A DNA stretch of 64,000 nt from Stakelama flava (GTDB lineage: Bacteria > Pseudomonadota > Alphaproteobacteria > Sphingomonadales > Sphingomonadaceae), in contig NZ_JAHWZX010000009.1 of assembly GCF_019351405.1 (NCBI RefSeq), forward strand, positions 62,001 through 126,000, in the 5' to 3' direction. Positions 17,499 to 26,174 of this stretch are shown in pieces. The position numbers and the translations under genes were made by a program. Each line of letters opens with the position of its first letter. The first letter of the stretch is position 1. The notes under the pieces are model-generated. The model worked only from the letters and a program-made list of their open reading frames with translations. It ran no database searches and was not told the origin of the DNA.

Positions 17499-19718
17499 TT
17501 ATTTGACCGGCGTATCGCCCGCCGGTGCCTGGGCAGGGCCGTCGGCGGTCGGTGCGGCGGTGTCACCGCTGTCGCCAGCCGCGGTCAGGCCGCGCGCTTC
17601 GAGCATCGGCCCGATTTCGGGGTCCCTTCCGTAAAAGGCGCGGAACATCGGGCCGTAATCCATGGTATGTCCCTTGGACAGGATCAGGTCGCGGAACCGC
17701 TGGCCGTTTTCGCGGGTCATGCCGCCATGCTTTTCGAACCAGCTATACGCATCGTCGTCCAGCATCTCGGTCCATTGGTAAGCGTAATAGCCGCTGGCAT
17801 AGCCGTTCGACCAGATATGCTGGAAATAGCTTGAGCGATAGCGCGGCGGCACATCCTTGATGTCCAGCCCCATATCGGCCAGCGTCTTTGCTTCGAACGT
17901 GTCGACATTCTGTTCGGGCGCATCGGCGGGCAGCGCGTGCCAGGCGAGGTCGAGCTTGGATGCCGCAAGCAGTTCGCCCAGCGAATAGCCCTGGTTGAAC
18001 GTCGCCGCCTTTTTGATCTTGGCGACCAGCGCGTCGGGAATCGGCTCGCCCGTTTTGTAATTCACCGCATAATGTTTGAGCACTTCGGGTTCCAGCGCCC
18101 AGTGTTCATTGAACTGCGACGGGAATTCGACGAAGTCGCGCGCCACGTTGGTGCCCGACAGCGTCGGATAGGTCTGATCGGCGAACAGGCCGTGCAGCGC
18201 ATGGCCGAATTCGTGGAACATGGTCGTCACATCGTCGAAGCTGATCAGCGCGGGCTGGCCCGCCGCCGGCTTGGCGAAGTTGCAGACATTGTAGATCACC
18301 GGCTTGGTGCCCAGCAGCTTCGACTGGCCGACAAAGTTCGACATCCAGGCGCCGCCCGATTTATTATCGCGCTTGAAATAATCGAAATACATCAGGCCAA
18401 GCTGTGATCCGTCGGAATCGAACACTTCGAATACGCGCACATCGGGCTGATAGACCGGGATATCCTTCCGTTCCTTGAACGTCAGGCCGTACATCTGATT
18501 GGCGGCATAGAAAACGCCGTCTTCCAGAACCTTGTTAAGTTCGAAATACGGTTTCACCTGATCTTCATCGAGGTCATATTTCGCCTTGCGCACTTTTTCG
18601 GCGTACAGGTTCCAGTCCCAGGGTTTCAGTTCGAAATCCTCGCCGGACTGTTTGATCATCGCCTGTATCGCCGCTGCCTCGGTTTTTTCGCGTGCCGCGG
18701 TGGCAGGGACCAGCTTCGCCATGAAGCTATCGACCGCGGCCGGCGTCTTCGCCATCTGATCGGCAAGGACATAGGCCGAATAGCTGTCGAAGCCGAGCAG
18801 CTTCGCCTTTTGCGCGCGCAGATGCGCAAGCTTTGAAATCGTCTCGCGCGTGTCGTTGGCATCGCCGCGTTCGGCGCGCAGCCAGCTGTTTTCGAACAAT
18901 GCCTTGCGCGTCGCGCGATTTTCCAGCGACTGGAGCAGCGGCTGCTGCGTCGTGTTCTGCAGGGTCAGGGCGTATTTGCCATCCAGCCCGCGATCCTTTG
19001 CCGCCTGTGCCGCCGCCGCGATCTGCGCGTCGGACAGGCCGGCGAGCTCTTCCTTGGTGTCGACGATCAGCGCGCCATCCTTCGACGCGGCAAGCAGTTT
19101 TTGTTGAAACGCCGTTTCCAGCGTCGAAATCTGCTTGTTCATTTCCTTCAATTTGGTCTTGTCCTCAGCGGAAAGCTGAGCGCCGGCATGCAGGAAATCG
19201 TCATGATATACTTGCAGCAACATCGCCTGTTCGGGCGTCAGGTTCAGCTGGTCGCGCTTCTTGTACAGCGCATCGACCCGATTGAAGAGCTTGTCGTTCA
19301 GGTAGATCGCGTCGCTATGCGCGGTCAGTTCGGGGGCGACCCTGGTTTGCACTTCCTGCAGCGTATCATTGGTGTTCGCCGACACGATGTTGAAAAAGGT
19401 ATTGGTCGCGCGCGTGAGCAGTCGACCCGACTTTTCCATCGCGACCAGCGTGTTGTCGAAGGTCGGAGCGGCCGGATTGTTCGCGATCTTCTCGATCTCG
19501 GCGATATGCTGTTTCATGCCCTGTTCGATCGCGGGCAGATAATCGCTGTCCTGAATCTGGTCGAAACGCGGCGCGTTATAGGGCAGCGTGCTTTCGCTCA
19601 GCAGCGGATTGGCATGGCCCTGCCGGGCCTGCACCGGCGCGGCATCGACGCTTATCGGCGTCATCGCGCTGGTCGCCAGAGCAAGGGCGGTTGCGACATG
19701 AACGGGGCTGAGGCGCAT
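17499..19718 (-). CDS. dcp: M3-family peptidyl-dipeptidase Dcp (exported)
   Basis: A zinc metallopeptidase that removes C-terminal dipeptides. The catalytic motif FHEFGHALH is present, with the downstream Glu in FVEFPSQFNEHW. ATG 19718 follows AGGAGA and opens a signal peptide (ALALATSAMTPISVDA), so the enzyme is probably periplasmic. The mature part begins NPLLSESTLPYNAPRFDQI, typical of Dcp. About 739 residues is slightly longer than E. coli Dcp because of the leader and a Pro/Ala-rich tail (TAAPTADGPAQAPAG). It is the only gene on this strand between recQ and the gene-free region upstream. Confidence 0.93.
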   Translation of the reverse strand: MRLSPVHVATALALATSAMTPISVDAAPVQARQGHANPLLSESTLPYNAPRFDQIQDSDYLPAIEQGMKQHIAEIEKIANNPAAPTFDNTLVAMEKSGRLLTRATNTFFNIVSANTNDTLQEVQTRVAPELTAHSDAIYLNDKLFNRVDALYKKRDQLNLTPEQAMLLQVYHDDFLHAGAQLSAEDKTKLKEMNKQISTLETAFQQKLLAASKDGALIVDTKEELAGLSDAQIAAAAQAAKDRGLDGKYALTLQNTTQQPLLQSLENRATRKALFENSWLRAERGDANDTRETISKLAHLRAQKAKLLGFDSYSAYVLADQMAKTPAAVDSFMAKLVPATAAREKTEAAAIQAMIKQSGEDFELKPWDWNLYAEKVRKAKYDLDEDQVKPYFELNKVLEDGVFYAANQMYGLTFKERKDIPVYQPDVRVFEVFDSDGSQLGLMYFDYFKRDNKSGGAWMSNFVGQSKLLGTKPVIYNVCNFAKPAAGQPALISFDDVTTMFHEFGHALHGLFADQTYPTLSGTNVARDFVEFPSQFNEHWALEPEVLKHYAVNYKTGEPIPDALVAKIKKAATFNQGYSLGELLAASKLDLAWHALPADAPEQNVDTFEAKTLADMGLDIKDVPPRYRSSYFQHIWSNGYASGYYAYQWTEMLDDDAYSWFEKHGGMTRENGQRFRDLILSKGHTMDYGPMFRAFYGRDPEIGPMLEARGLTAAGDSGDTAAPTADGPAQAPAGDTPVK

Positions 19719-19826
19719 TTGGTCTCCTGTGGATGAACGGCCCGCAAGAGGGCACAGGGAAGCAAGAACATTGCTCCAGTCTATAGCTGATTTCATCCAA
19801 TAGCATAGCAGAGCGCGCGCACGACT

Positions 19827-20065
19827 AAAGGCCCCCGCCGCGCAGCACGGCGAAGGCCTTTTCCCGGCGGTGCCGGTCCAGCGAGGGGCGGGCGGCCTGC
19901 CGGGGTCGAGACGTCTGGGCGCAGCCACCCGCAATCCGGTGACCGCGCGGCGGACTTCCGGATTGCAGGTCGGGAAACAGGCTTCGTCCTCTCGTACGGA
20001 ACCGTCCCTGCCTGGGGACGACCTCGATTATTGGCGGATGGGGTCCGCGCGACATTCCATGGCAG
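19827..20065 (-). ncRNA. Candidate structured non-coding RNA (unidentified)
   Basis: The 497 bases between the dcp start and the DUF2975 gene have no convincing coding frame but several strong stems. One is a perfect nine-base stem GCAATCCGG/CCGGATTGC (19931-19939 with 19958-19966). A second is an interrupted hairpin with AGGTCG/CGACCT (19967-19972 with 20019-20024) and, inside it, CAGGC/GCCTG (19978-19982 with 20010-20014). A GC-rich hairpin with AAAGGCC/GGCCTTT arms (19827-19862) closes the left side. On the minus strand an AT-rich stretch with TTGAAA (near 20100) could be a promoter. Strand and ends are guesses. It does not look like 6S, RNase P, SRP or tmRNA. Confidence 0.3.
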
Positions 20066-20113
20066 AAAGAGAGTGAAAAATAAAACAAAGTTTCGCTTTC
20101 AAGCAGGATAGCT

Positions 20114-20135
20114 GGTGTAAAAGTGCATTTACACC
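20114..20135. promoter_or_regulatory. Perfect inverted repeat, probable operator
   Basis: Arms GGTGTAAA (20114-20121) and TTTACACC (20128-20135) are exactly complementary around a six-base centre. It lies about 80 bases upstream of the DUF2975 gene, in an AT-rich promoter-like region, and suits a dimeric repressor or activator. Confidence 0.55.
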
Positions 20136-20172
20136 GCGACCCATCCGCAATGCGTTAAAGGCGCTTGCCGAT

Positions 20173-20195
20173 TAACGATAAGCCATATATCGTTA
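20173..20195. promoter_or_regulatory. Second perfect inverted repeat close to the DUF2975 start
   Basis: Arms TAACGATA (20173-20180) and TATCGTTA (20188-20195) are exact complements with a seven-base spacer. A further TTAT-TCG-ATAA dyad follows just downstream. The repeat ends 20 bases before the start codon, a position that fits repression by blocking the promoter. The small HTH protein of the same operon is the obvious candidate binder (inference). Confidence 0.55.
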
Positions 20196-20215
20196 TTCGA
20201 TAAATGGAGTCGTAT

Positions 20216-20716
20216 ATGCTTCGCTTCACTCGTACCATTCTCACTGGCCTGAACTACGCGAACTGGATCTTTGTCGTCCTTTTCGCGATTGCCGCGATCG
20301 CTCTGCTCGCCAATCCGGCGCAGGTTGCGGAAATACTGCGGCAGGCGTTCGGCGTCGAAGCGGGTCGGGCGCGGGTGATATGCGCCGCGATCGCCGGGCT
20401 GGTCGTGCCGGCGGGATTTGCCGCGCATCTGATTTTCACGCGGCTGATTGCGATTCTGGATGCCGCTAGGGCGGGCGAGCCATTCGCGATGGTCAATGCC
20501 GACCGGCTTCGCACCGTTGCCTGGGCGATGCTGGCGATTCAGATTCTCGACCTGTGCGCGGGGGCGCTGGCGATCACGCTCAGCAAGATAAGCGACGAAT
20601 ATTTCGGCTGGAGCTTCGGGCTTTCCGGCTGGCTGGCGGTGCTGCTGCTGTTCGTGCTGGCGCGCATCTTCCGGATCGGCGCTGCAATGCAGGAAGATCT
20701 GGTGGGAACCGTGTGA
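20216..20716 (+). CDS. DUF2975 membrane protein
   Basis: A four-helix inner-membrane protein of about 166 residues matching DUF2975, a family that nearly always sits next to a small YozG-like HTH regulator, as here. ATG 20216 is favoured because GGAG lies six bases upstream; that GGAG is itself inside an ATG codon at 20204 that would add four residues. The biochemical role of the family is unknown. It is the first gene of a three-gene operon (membrane protein, HTH regulator, second membrane protein). Confidence 0.8.
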   Translation: MLRFTRTILTGLNYANWIFVVLFAIAAIALLANPAQVAEILRQAFGVEAGRARVICAAIAGLVVPAGFAAHLIFTRLIAILDAARAGEPFAMVNADRLRTVAWAMLAIQILDLCAGALAITLSKISDEYFGWSFGLSGWLAVLLLFVLARIFRIGAAMQEDLVGTV

Positions 20717-20718
20717 CC

Positions 20719-20946
20719 ATGGCGATCCGCATTCATCTCGACAATGTGCTGCACGAAAGGCGGATGAGCCTGACCGAGCTTGCCGACGCGATCGGCATCA
20801 CCCTGGCCAATCTTTCAATCCTCAAAACGGGCAAGGCCAAGGCAATTCGCTTTTCGACGCTCGACGCGATTTGCCGCGTGCTCGACTGCCAACCGGGGGA
20901 CATTCTGGCCCATGTTCCCGATGGAGACGAAGAAGATGCTTGCTGA
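20719..20946 (+). CDS. Small Cro/C1-type HTH regulator (YozG-like)
   Basis: A 75-residue DNA-binding protein consisting almost only of an XRE-type helix-turn-helix: LTELADAIGITLANLSILKTGKAKAIRFSTLDAICRVLDCQPGDIL. It starts two bases after the stop of the DUF2975 gene and its 3' end overlaps the next gene by 11 bases. Such HTH partners of DUF2975 proteins probably autoregulate their operon; the two perfect inverted repeats upstream are candidate targets. Confidence 0.88.
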   Translation: MAIRIHLDNVLHERRMSLTELADAIGITLANLSILKTGKAKAIRFSTLDAICRVLDCQPGDILAHVPDGDEEDAC

Positions 20947-21715
20947 AATAAAGGAAGCGGCGACCCGTTCGCTGCGATTTGCCCGTTGGTGCCCGCTGCT
21001 GTTCGCGCTTCCGGTGGTGGTGGAACTGATCCAGCACGTCATTGAGGTGAATAATGGCTTTTACGACAGCCTTGCCGATATGAAGGCGATGCAGGGCGCT
21101 CCCGCGCGTATGGCCATGGGGCATGTGAAGGTGCTGATGCTGATGCTCGCGGGATTTTGGGTGGCGCGCTTTCTGGCATTCGATGACGATGTGCGGGCGG
21201 CGCGCAGTATCAACGCGAAGGCCGCGTGGCTGTTCGTGCCGGTGCTCGCCTGGGGCATCCTCAATCTGGTGCTCGTGCAGGACGGCCCGGCAATCGCCGT
21301 GGCGCTTGGGATGGAGGCGGAGGCGGCAAGCATGCTGCTCTTGGTGTTCATGGTTGCGGGACTGATCTTTTCTCCCTGTCTGAGCGCGTGGAAGGTCGCG
21401 GCGGCGACGGGGAACGACCGGATCGGCTTTATCCGTTCGATCCGACTGGTTCGCGGCAGCTATTTGTGGGCGCTTGGCTTTTCGCTTGTCGTCACGCTTC
21501 CGCTGATCGCCGTGCATGAAGGGGTGGCGCTCGTCGTGCTTGGGCGCGGGCCGATCCCGACCTGGCTGTTGCTGATCGCGGATTCGCTTTTCGTCGGCTT
21601 TATGGCGGTTATCATGGTGACCACCGAATATATCATCGCGCGTCGGGTAACGCTGCGCCGCGATGTGCCGCTGCTGCCCGAACAGGTTTCAGGCTATGGC
21701 GCTCTGCCTGTCTGA
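20936..21715 (+). CDS. Polytopic membrane protein of unknown function
   Basis: A 259-residue protein with about six hydrophobic helices, for example WCPLLFALPVVVELIQHVI and ASMLLLVFMVAGLIF. No transporter or enzyme motif was found. ATG 20936 has GGAG nine bases upstream, and the frame overlaps the HTH gene by 11 bases, which implies translational coupling. It probably acts with the DUF2975 protein in the same membrane-associated process, but this rests only on operon context. Confidence 0.65.
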   Translation: MLAEIKEAATRSLRFARWCPLLFALPVVVELIQHVIEVNNGFYDSLADMKAMQGAPARMAMGHVKVLMLMLAGFWVARFLAFDDDVRAARSINAKAAWLFVPVLAWGILNLVLVQDGPAIAVALGMEAEAASMLLLVFMVAGLIFSPCLSAWKVAAATGNDRIGFIRSIRLVRGSYLWALGFSLVVTLPLIAVHEGVALVVLGRGPIPTWLLLIADSLFVGFMAVIMVTTEYIIARRVTLRRDVPLLPEQVSGYGALPV

Positions 21716-21722
21716 CCCGCGG

Positions 21723-23537
21723 CTATTCGGCGGCCTCGGCCTTGTCGCGCTCCGCCTGCTGCCGTGTCCACATCTCCGCATACAGGCCGCGCAGCCGCAG
21801 CAAATCGGCATGGGTGCCGCGTTCCGCCACGCGGCCGGCATCCAGCACGATAATCTGATCGGCATGGACGATGGTCGACAGGCGGTGCGCGATCACGATC
21901 GTGGTGCGTCCGCGTTCGATCCGCTCCAGCGTCGCCTGAATTTCGGCTTCGGTCCGGCTGTCGAGCGCGCTGGTGGCTTCATCAAGGATCAGGATCGGCG
22001 GGTCCTTCAGCAGCGTCCTTGCGATCGCCACGCGCTGTTTTTCACCGCCCGACAGCTTCAGGCCGCGTTCCCCCACACGGGTATCATATCCTTCGGGCAG
22101 TTTTTCGATGAACCCCGCGATTGCCGCCCCATGTGCGGCAGCGTGAATGGCTTCGCGGCTGGCGCCCGCGCGACCATAAGCGATATTGTACCCGATCGTG
22201 TCGTTGAACAGCACGGTGTCCTGCGGAACGATGCCGATCGCCTCGCGCAGCGATGCCTGCGTCACCTGCGCAATGTCCTGTCCGTCGATGGTAATCCGCC
22301 CCCCGGTCACGTCATAGAATCGGAAGAGCAGCCGCGCGAGCGTGGACTTTCCCGCGCCCGATGATCCGACCACCGCAACCGTCGAACCCGGTGCGACGTC
22401 CAGATCGATTCCTTTCAGGATTTCGCGCTCATCATAGCCGAAGCGGACATTTTCCAGCCGCACCGCGCCGCGCGACACGTTCAGCGGGACGGCGGCCGGA
22501 GCGTCCGTCACCTCGGCCGGGGTGTCGATCAGGTCGAACATCGCGCCCATGTCGATCACGCCCTGGCGAACCGTGCGATACACCATGCCTAGCAGGTCGA
22601 GCGGGCGGAAAAGCTGCGACAGCAATGTCGATACCAGCACCACATCGCCCGGCGTGAAACGTCCGCTGGCCCAGCCATAGACGACGATCGCCATGCCGCC
22701 GCCCAGCATCGCGTTGGTGATCAGCGATTGCACGACGTTGAGCAGCGCAAGGCTGTTCTCGCTCTTCACCGCGGCGGCGGCATAGGCGCTCACCGCCCGG
22801 TCGTATCGCGCAGCCTCCCGCGCCTCGGCATTGAAATATTTGACTGTTTCGAAATTTAACAGCGAATCCACCGCATGCGCCACCGCGCCGGTATCCAGTT
22901 CGTTCATCGTTTCGCGCAGCCTGGTGCGCCAGTCGGTGATCAGCCGGGTCGCGGCGATGTAAATCGCCACCATCACCAGCGTCGCCGTCACCAGCCACAT
23001 TCCGAAGCGAGTCCAGAAAATGCCCAGCACCAGCGCGAGTTCGAGCACCGTGGGCGCGATATTGAACAGCAGGAAATACAGCATCGTGTCGATGCTCTTG
23101 GTCCCGCGCTCGACCACCTTGGTCACCGCGCCGGTGCGGCGTTCGAGATGAAAGCGCAGCGACAGCTGGTGGAGATGCCGGAACACGTTCGCGGCAAGCC
23201 CGCGCGTCGCTTCCTGACCCACGCGTTCGAACACGACATTGCGCAGATTGTCGAACAGCACCGTGCCAAAGCGTGCGGCGGCATAGCCGACCACCAGCAG
23301 AACGACGAGCGTCACGTCGCTGCGCGATCCGGACGCCATCCGATCGACAGCCCCCTGAAGCGCGAAAGGCGCGCCATATACCTGCACCAGCTTCGACGCC
23401 AAAACGAACAGCATCGCACCTGCGATTCGCATTTTGAGCGCGGGCGACCCGTCCGGCCAGAGATAGGGCAGGAAGCGCCGAAGGGTGGGAAGGAGCGGCC
23501 GTTCGACGGCGCGTGAATTGCTGGTGTCAGGGGGCAT
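21723..23537 (-). CDS. Atm1-type ABC exporter (fused permease and ATPase)
   Basis: A half-transporter of 604 residues: six transmembrane helices in residues 30-320, then a nucleotide-binding domain with Walker A VGSSGAGKST, signature LSGGEKQRVAIAR and Walker B ILILDEATSALD. The segment LDTGAVAHAVDSLLNFETVKYFNAE is characteristic of Atm1/ABCB7 homologues. In alphaproteobacteria (NaAtm1 of Novosphingobium) these export glutathione conjugates and heavy-metal thiolates. Homodimer in the inner membrane. It converges on the DUF2975 operon with only 7 bases between. Confidence 0.92.
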   Translation of the reverse strand: MPPDTSNSRAVERPLLPTLRRFLPYLWPDGSPALKMRIAGAMLFVLASKLVQVYGAPFALQGAVDRMASGSRSDVTLVVLLVVGYAAARFGTVLFDNLRNVVFERVGQEATRGLAANVFRHLHQLSLRFHLERRTGAVTKVVERGTKSIDTMLYFLLFNIAPTVLELALVLGIFWTRFGMWLVTATLVMVAIYIAATRLITDWRTRLRETMNELDTGAVAHAVDSLLNFETVKYFNAEAREAARYDRAVSAYAAAAVKSENSLALLNVVQSLITNAMLGGGMAIVVYGWASGRFTPGDVVLVSTLLSQLFRPLDLLGMVYRTVRQGVIDMGAMFDLIDTPAEVTDAPAAVPLNVSRGAVRLENVRFGYDEREILKGIDLDVAPGSTVAVVGSSGAGKSTLARLLFRFYDVTGGRITIDGQDIAQVTQASLREAIGIVPQDTVLFNDTIGYNIAYGRAGASREAIHAAAHGAAIAGFIEKLPEGYDTRVGERGLKLSGGEKQRVAIARTLLKDPPILILDEATSALDSRTEAEIQATLERIERGRTTIVIAHRLSTIVHADQIIVLDAGRVAERGTHADLLRLRGLYAEMWTRQQAERDKAEAAE

Positions 23538-23632
23538 TGCGGCGCTTATCTGGGCTTTGCGACGAGCCGACGCAATGTGCGCGACGGAACTTCCGCGCGC
23601 TTCACGGTTTTAGCTTGACAGGAGGCAAGATA

Positions 23633-23866
23633 ATGGAACCGCTCACATTCGTCATCGCTATCATGGGTTGCGCAGATTCCGGTGCGATGTGTCAGCAACA
23701 ACGTGTCGAAGCGCAGCATTACGCCACCGCCGCCGCGTGTCAGGCGGCAGTTCCTGCTGCACTCATGCGCAATACCGACATCATGTATCCGGTTGTCGAA
23801 GCCACGTGTCAGCAGACCACGCCGCGTTGGGCCGACAAGGATGGCGCCGGCAAGCAGCGCGGCTGA
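23633..23866 (+). CDS. Small hypothetical protein
   Basis: A 77-residue protein preceded by a good ribosome binding site (AGGAGG, seven bases before the ATG at 23633). It has an N-terminal hydrophobic stretch (LTFVIAIMGCADSGAMC) and several cysteines, suggesting an exported disulfide-containing peptide. No family recognised. It is followed 19 bases later by a lipoprotein gene and may be co-transcribed with it. Confidence 0.6.
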   Translation: MEPLTFVIAIMGCADSGAMCQQQRVEAQHYATAAACQAAVPAALMRNTDIMYPVVEATCQQTTPRWADKDGAGKQRG

Positions 23867-23885
23867 ATCCGGGCCGCCTCGAACC

Positions 23886-24293
23886 ATGTCTTTACGCCAC
23901 CCCGCGCTTGCCCTGATCGCCGCTTTTTCCATTGGCGGCTGTGCAACCACTCCCGAACAACGCGCAGAAGCGGAGCAGCGTGCAGAGGCTAACGTTCCGC
24001 CCGCCACCCCGGCGGGCGACGCGGTGGATTGCATCCGCACCAATATGATTCGCGCAAGCCATGTGCGCAGCGACAGCGTAATCGATTTTGAAATGAAGGG
24101 CGGCAAAATCTATCGCAACCGCCTGCCCGGATCGTGCGGGTCGTTGGGCAGCGAGCGCCGTTTTGCGTACAAGACCTATGTAGGCCAGCTGTGTTCCACC
24201 GACACCATCACCGTGCTCTACGCTGCCCCGCCAAGTCCCGGCGCGACCTGTGGCTTGGGCCAGTTTCAACCAGTGACATTGGACAAGCGCTAA
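23886..24293 (+). CDS. Small lipoprotein
   Basis: A 135-residue protein with a signal peptide and lipobox ([12 protein letters not shown]), a charged helix ([12 protein letters not shown]) and a C-terminal domain with four cysteines (DCIRTN, GSCGSL, QLCSTD, ATCGLG), probably disulfide-linked in the periplasm. Similar small lipoproteins are common in sphingomonads but have no assigned role. It ends 43 bases before the tRNA-Arg gene. Confidence 0.7.
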   Translation: MSLRHPALALIAAFSIGGCATTPEQRAEAEQRAEANVPPATPAGDAVDCIRTNMIRASHVRSDSVIDFEMKGGKIYRNRLPGSCGSLGSERRFAYKTYVGQLCSTDTITVLYAAPPSPGATCGLGQFQPVTLDKR

Positions 24294-24336
24294 AAGACTG
24301 GCGCAGCGTGAAATCGAATGCTAGTCGCCAATCCAC

Positions 24337-24413
24337 GCACCCATAGCTCAGCTGGATAGAGCGCTGCCCTCCGAAGGCAGAGGCCAGAGGTTCGAATCCT
24401 CTTGGGTGCGCCA
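24337..24413 (+). tRNA. tRNA-Arg, anticodon CCG
   Basis: A 77-base cloverleaf with acceptor arms GCACCCA and TGGGTGC, discriminator G, and encoded CCA end. The anticodon stem CTGCC/GGCAG encloses the loop CTCCGAA, giving anticodon CCG (reads CGG codons, Arg). The T-loop GGTTCGAATCC is standard. Confidence 0.97.
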
Positions 24414-24421
24414 AAATTCTT

Positions 24422-24542
24422 CAAAAACCAGCACTTTGAGAGGAAATGCGCCTCTCTTGCAAGCTCTCCCGCCAAACCGAAACGCATCAGATTTGGCCGT
24501 GATGACAGCAAAAACCCAGCATTTCAGCCAGAAATGCCTCGT
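24422..24542. repeat. Imperfect duplication downstream of tRNA-Arg
   Basis: Two related stretches lie about 86 bases apart. Copy A (24422-24454) contains AAAAACCAGCACTTT and AGGAAATGCGCCTC; copy B (24508-24542) contains AAAAACCCAGCATTT and AGAAATGCCTC. They look like diverged tandem copies of the sequence following the tRNA and may be a scar of past integration. No integrase is nearby. Confidence 0.4.
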
Positions 24543-24614
24543 GTCAAACTCACCAACAGCAAAGCCGCCTGAGAAGCGCCCCTGCCAGCGATCTGGAAGT
24601 TGAAAAGCGCGATC

Positions 24615-26099
24615 TTATCCGCCGAATAGCTGTGCCAGATGAGCATCGATCCGCAGACCTATGACAATGGCATCCGGAATGTCGGTCTTGCGATTTACGG
24701 CATAGATTGGATCAGGATTTATGACATATTGCAGGTTGGGCAGGATACGCAGGCCGGGCAGCGCGGCGAATCCGTAATTAAGTTCGCCGATGATCTCGTC
24801 CGCTTTGGGCGCGCCGGTTCCGCCTGCGGCGGCGCGCCGGTCACGAAGAAATGCGATCTCGTCCCGTCCGAAATGCGTGTCCGACACGATGAAGCCGATC
24901 GTGTCGTTGTCGCGTCCTTTGAATGTGCCGGTGTTCACAAAGCCTGCGGACGCGAACCAGTCGATCGGCGCCGTGTTGCCGACATTGCCGAATACGCGCC
25001 CGAACAGCGCGACGTTGCGCTTGCTCTTGCCCGGCGCGCGCCAGACGGTCTGATCCGCCATTGCGTAAAGGCCGATGCGCGCGCCATGTTGCGGCGCGTG
25101 CGCCAGCCCGGTCAGCGCGGCGGAATTGCCATCAACGTCATGATACGGGTTCGTACCGCCATCGGTATTGATGTAGAATCCGACCTTGTAGCGGCGCGGC
25201 AGGCGTTCCTGCGCAAAACTTGTTTCATAACCGATTTCACCCGGGATCAGCACGCCGCTTCCCTTGAACAGCGAAAGATCGAGGCCGTTTTTCCCCGCGG
25301 CGTTGAGCGCGGTGTTGTAATCGAACACTCCGGTCTGGACATACAGGCGGTCGGTCAGCGCAAAACGGCCCTTCGCCGCCCATGACGAATTGGGATAGGC
25401 GGTCAAGCCGATATCCGCGATGCCGCCATAGGTGGTGAGGCACGTCACATTGCTCATAAAGGCGCAGTTGAGCGGTGAATTGTTGAAATAGCTGTTGAGC
25501 GCGGCGCGCCCGACCATCAGGTTGAAGCGGCCGAAATCATGTTCGATATTGAACTGGGTCAGCCGCGGTCCGGATACCGGCCGCCACGTCTGCTGGAAAC
25601 TGATTGAGTTGCCGATCGATTCGCGGCCCAGGCTGTTGCCGGTGAACCATGCGCCCTGCACATGAAGATGCGTGTTCGACAAGCCGACCACTTTGCCAAG
25701 GTCGATATCGGCAGCCCCCATCACCCAGTGCGATTCGGCGCTGCCATGGGTGATGCCGCCAACCGGATTGGCGGCGAGATTGTCGACGAAATCCAGCGTC
25801 AGTGCGATGCCGTCCGTCTTCAGTTTGCGTAATGTCTTGCCGATGGGGTTTTGCTGCTGGAATCGTGCGAAGCCGGTGGGAACCATACTCTGGTCCGCGG
25901 GTGCCGCCTGGGTCTGGCCAGGCTGGAAGGCGGTGGCTGCATCCTGGCCATTGCCGACCTCGCCCTTGCCGGTAAGCGGGCGGGCGGTTGTGGTCGGCGA
26001 CTCCGTCGCTGTCGACTGATCCGGGGCGGGGGGCAATTTGTCCGTCGGAGTCGACTGAGGGGCAAGGGCCAGCGCGGAGGCAAGCGCGAGGTTCAACAT
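24615..26099 (-). CDS. oprB: OprB-family carbohydrate-selective porin
   Basis: An outer-membrane beta-barrel of 494 residues. A short signal peptide (MLNLALASALALAPQS) and a low-complexity Thr/Pro-rich linker precede a barrel rich in alternating strands. The GITHGSAESHW, GRESIGNSISFQQTW and barrel segments resemble OprB porins. ATG 26099 follows a GGGAGAG site. It is the last gene of the minus-strand ligK-ligU-dctA-oprB run, so it may admit aromatic acids or dicarboxylates rather than sugars (inferred from context). Confidence 0.82.
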   Translation of the reverse strand: MLNLALASALALAPQSTPTDKLPPAPDQSTATESPTTTARPLTGKGEVGNGQDAATAFQPGQTQAAPADQSMVPTGFARFQQQNPIGKTLRKLKTDGIALTLDFVDNLAANPVGGITHGSAESHWVMGAADIDLGKVVGLSNTHLHVQGAWFTGNSLGRESIGNSISFQQTWRPVSGPRLTQFNIEHDFGRFNLMVGRAALNSYFNNSPLNCAFMSNVTCLTTYGGIADIGLTAYPNSSWAAKGRFALTDRLYVQTGVFDYNTALNAAGKNGLDLSLFKGSGVLIPGEIGYETSFAQERLPRRYKVGFYINTDGGTNPYHDVDGNSAALTGLAHAPQHGARIGLYAMADQTVWRAPGKSKRNVALFGRVFGNVGNTAPIDWFASAGFVNTGTFKGRDNDTIGFIVSDTHFGRDEIAFLRDRRAAAGGTGAPKADEIIGELNYGFAALPGLRILPNLQYVINPDPIYAVNRKTDIPDAIVIGLRIDAHLAQLFGG

Positions 26100-26174
26100 T
26101 GGTCTCTCCCACCCGGCCGGATCGCGTCCGGCCGGTTAACAGGTCATCATATGTCGCGGCGAAAGGCCGCTTGG

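Noticed and set aside
19827..20065. 6S RNA, RNase P RNA, SRP RNA or tmRNA
   Set aside because: Hallmark sequences of RNase P, SRP and tmRNA (including a T-loop) are missing. The fold is several hairpins rather than the single long rod of 6S RNA, and the usual 6S neighbours are absent.
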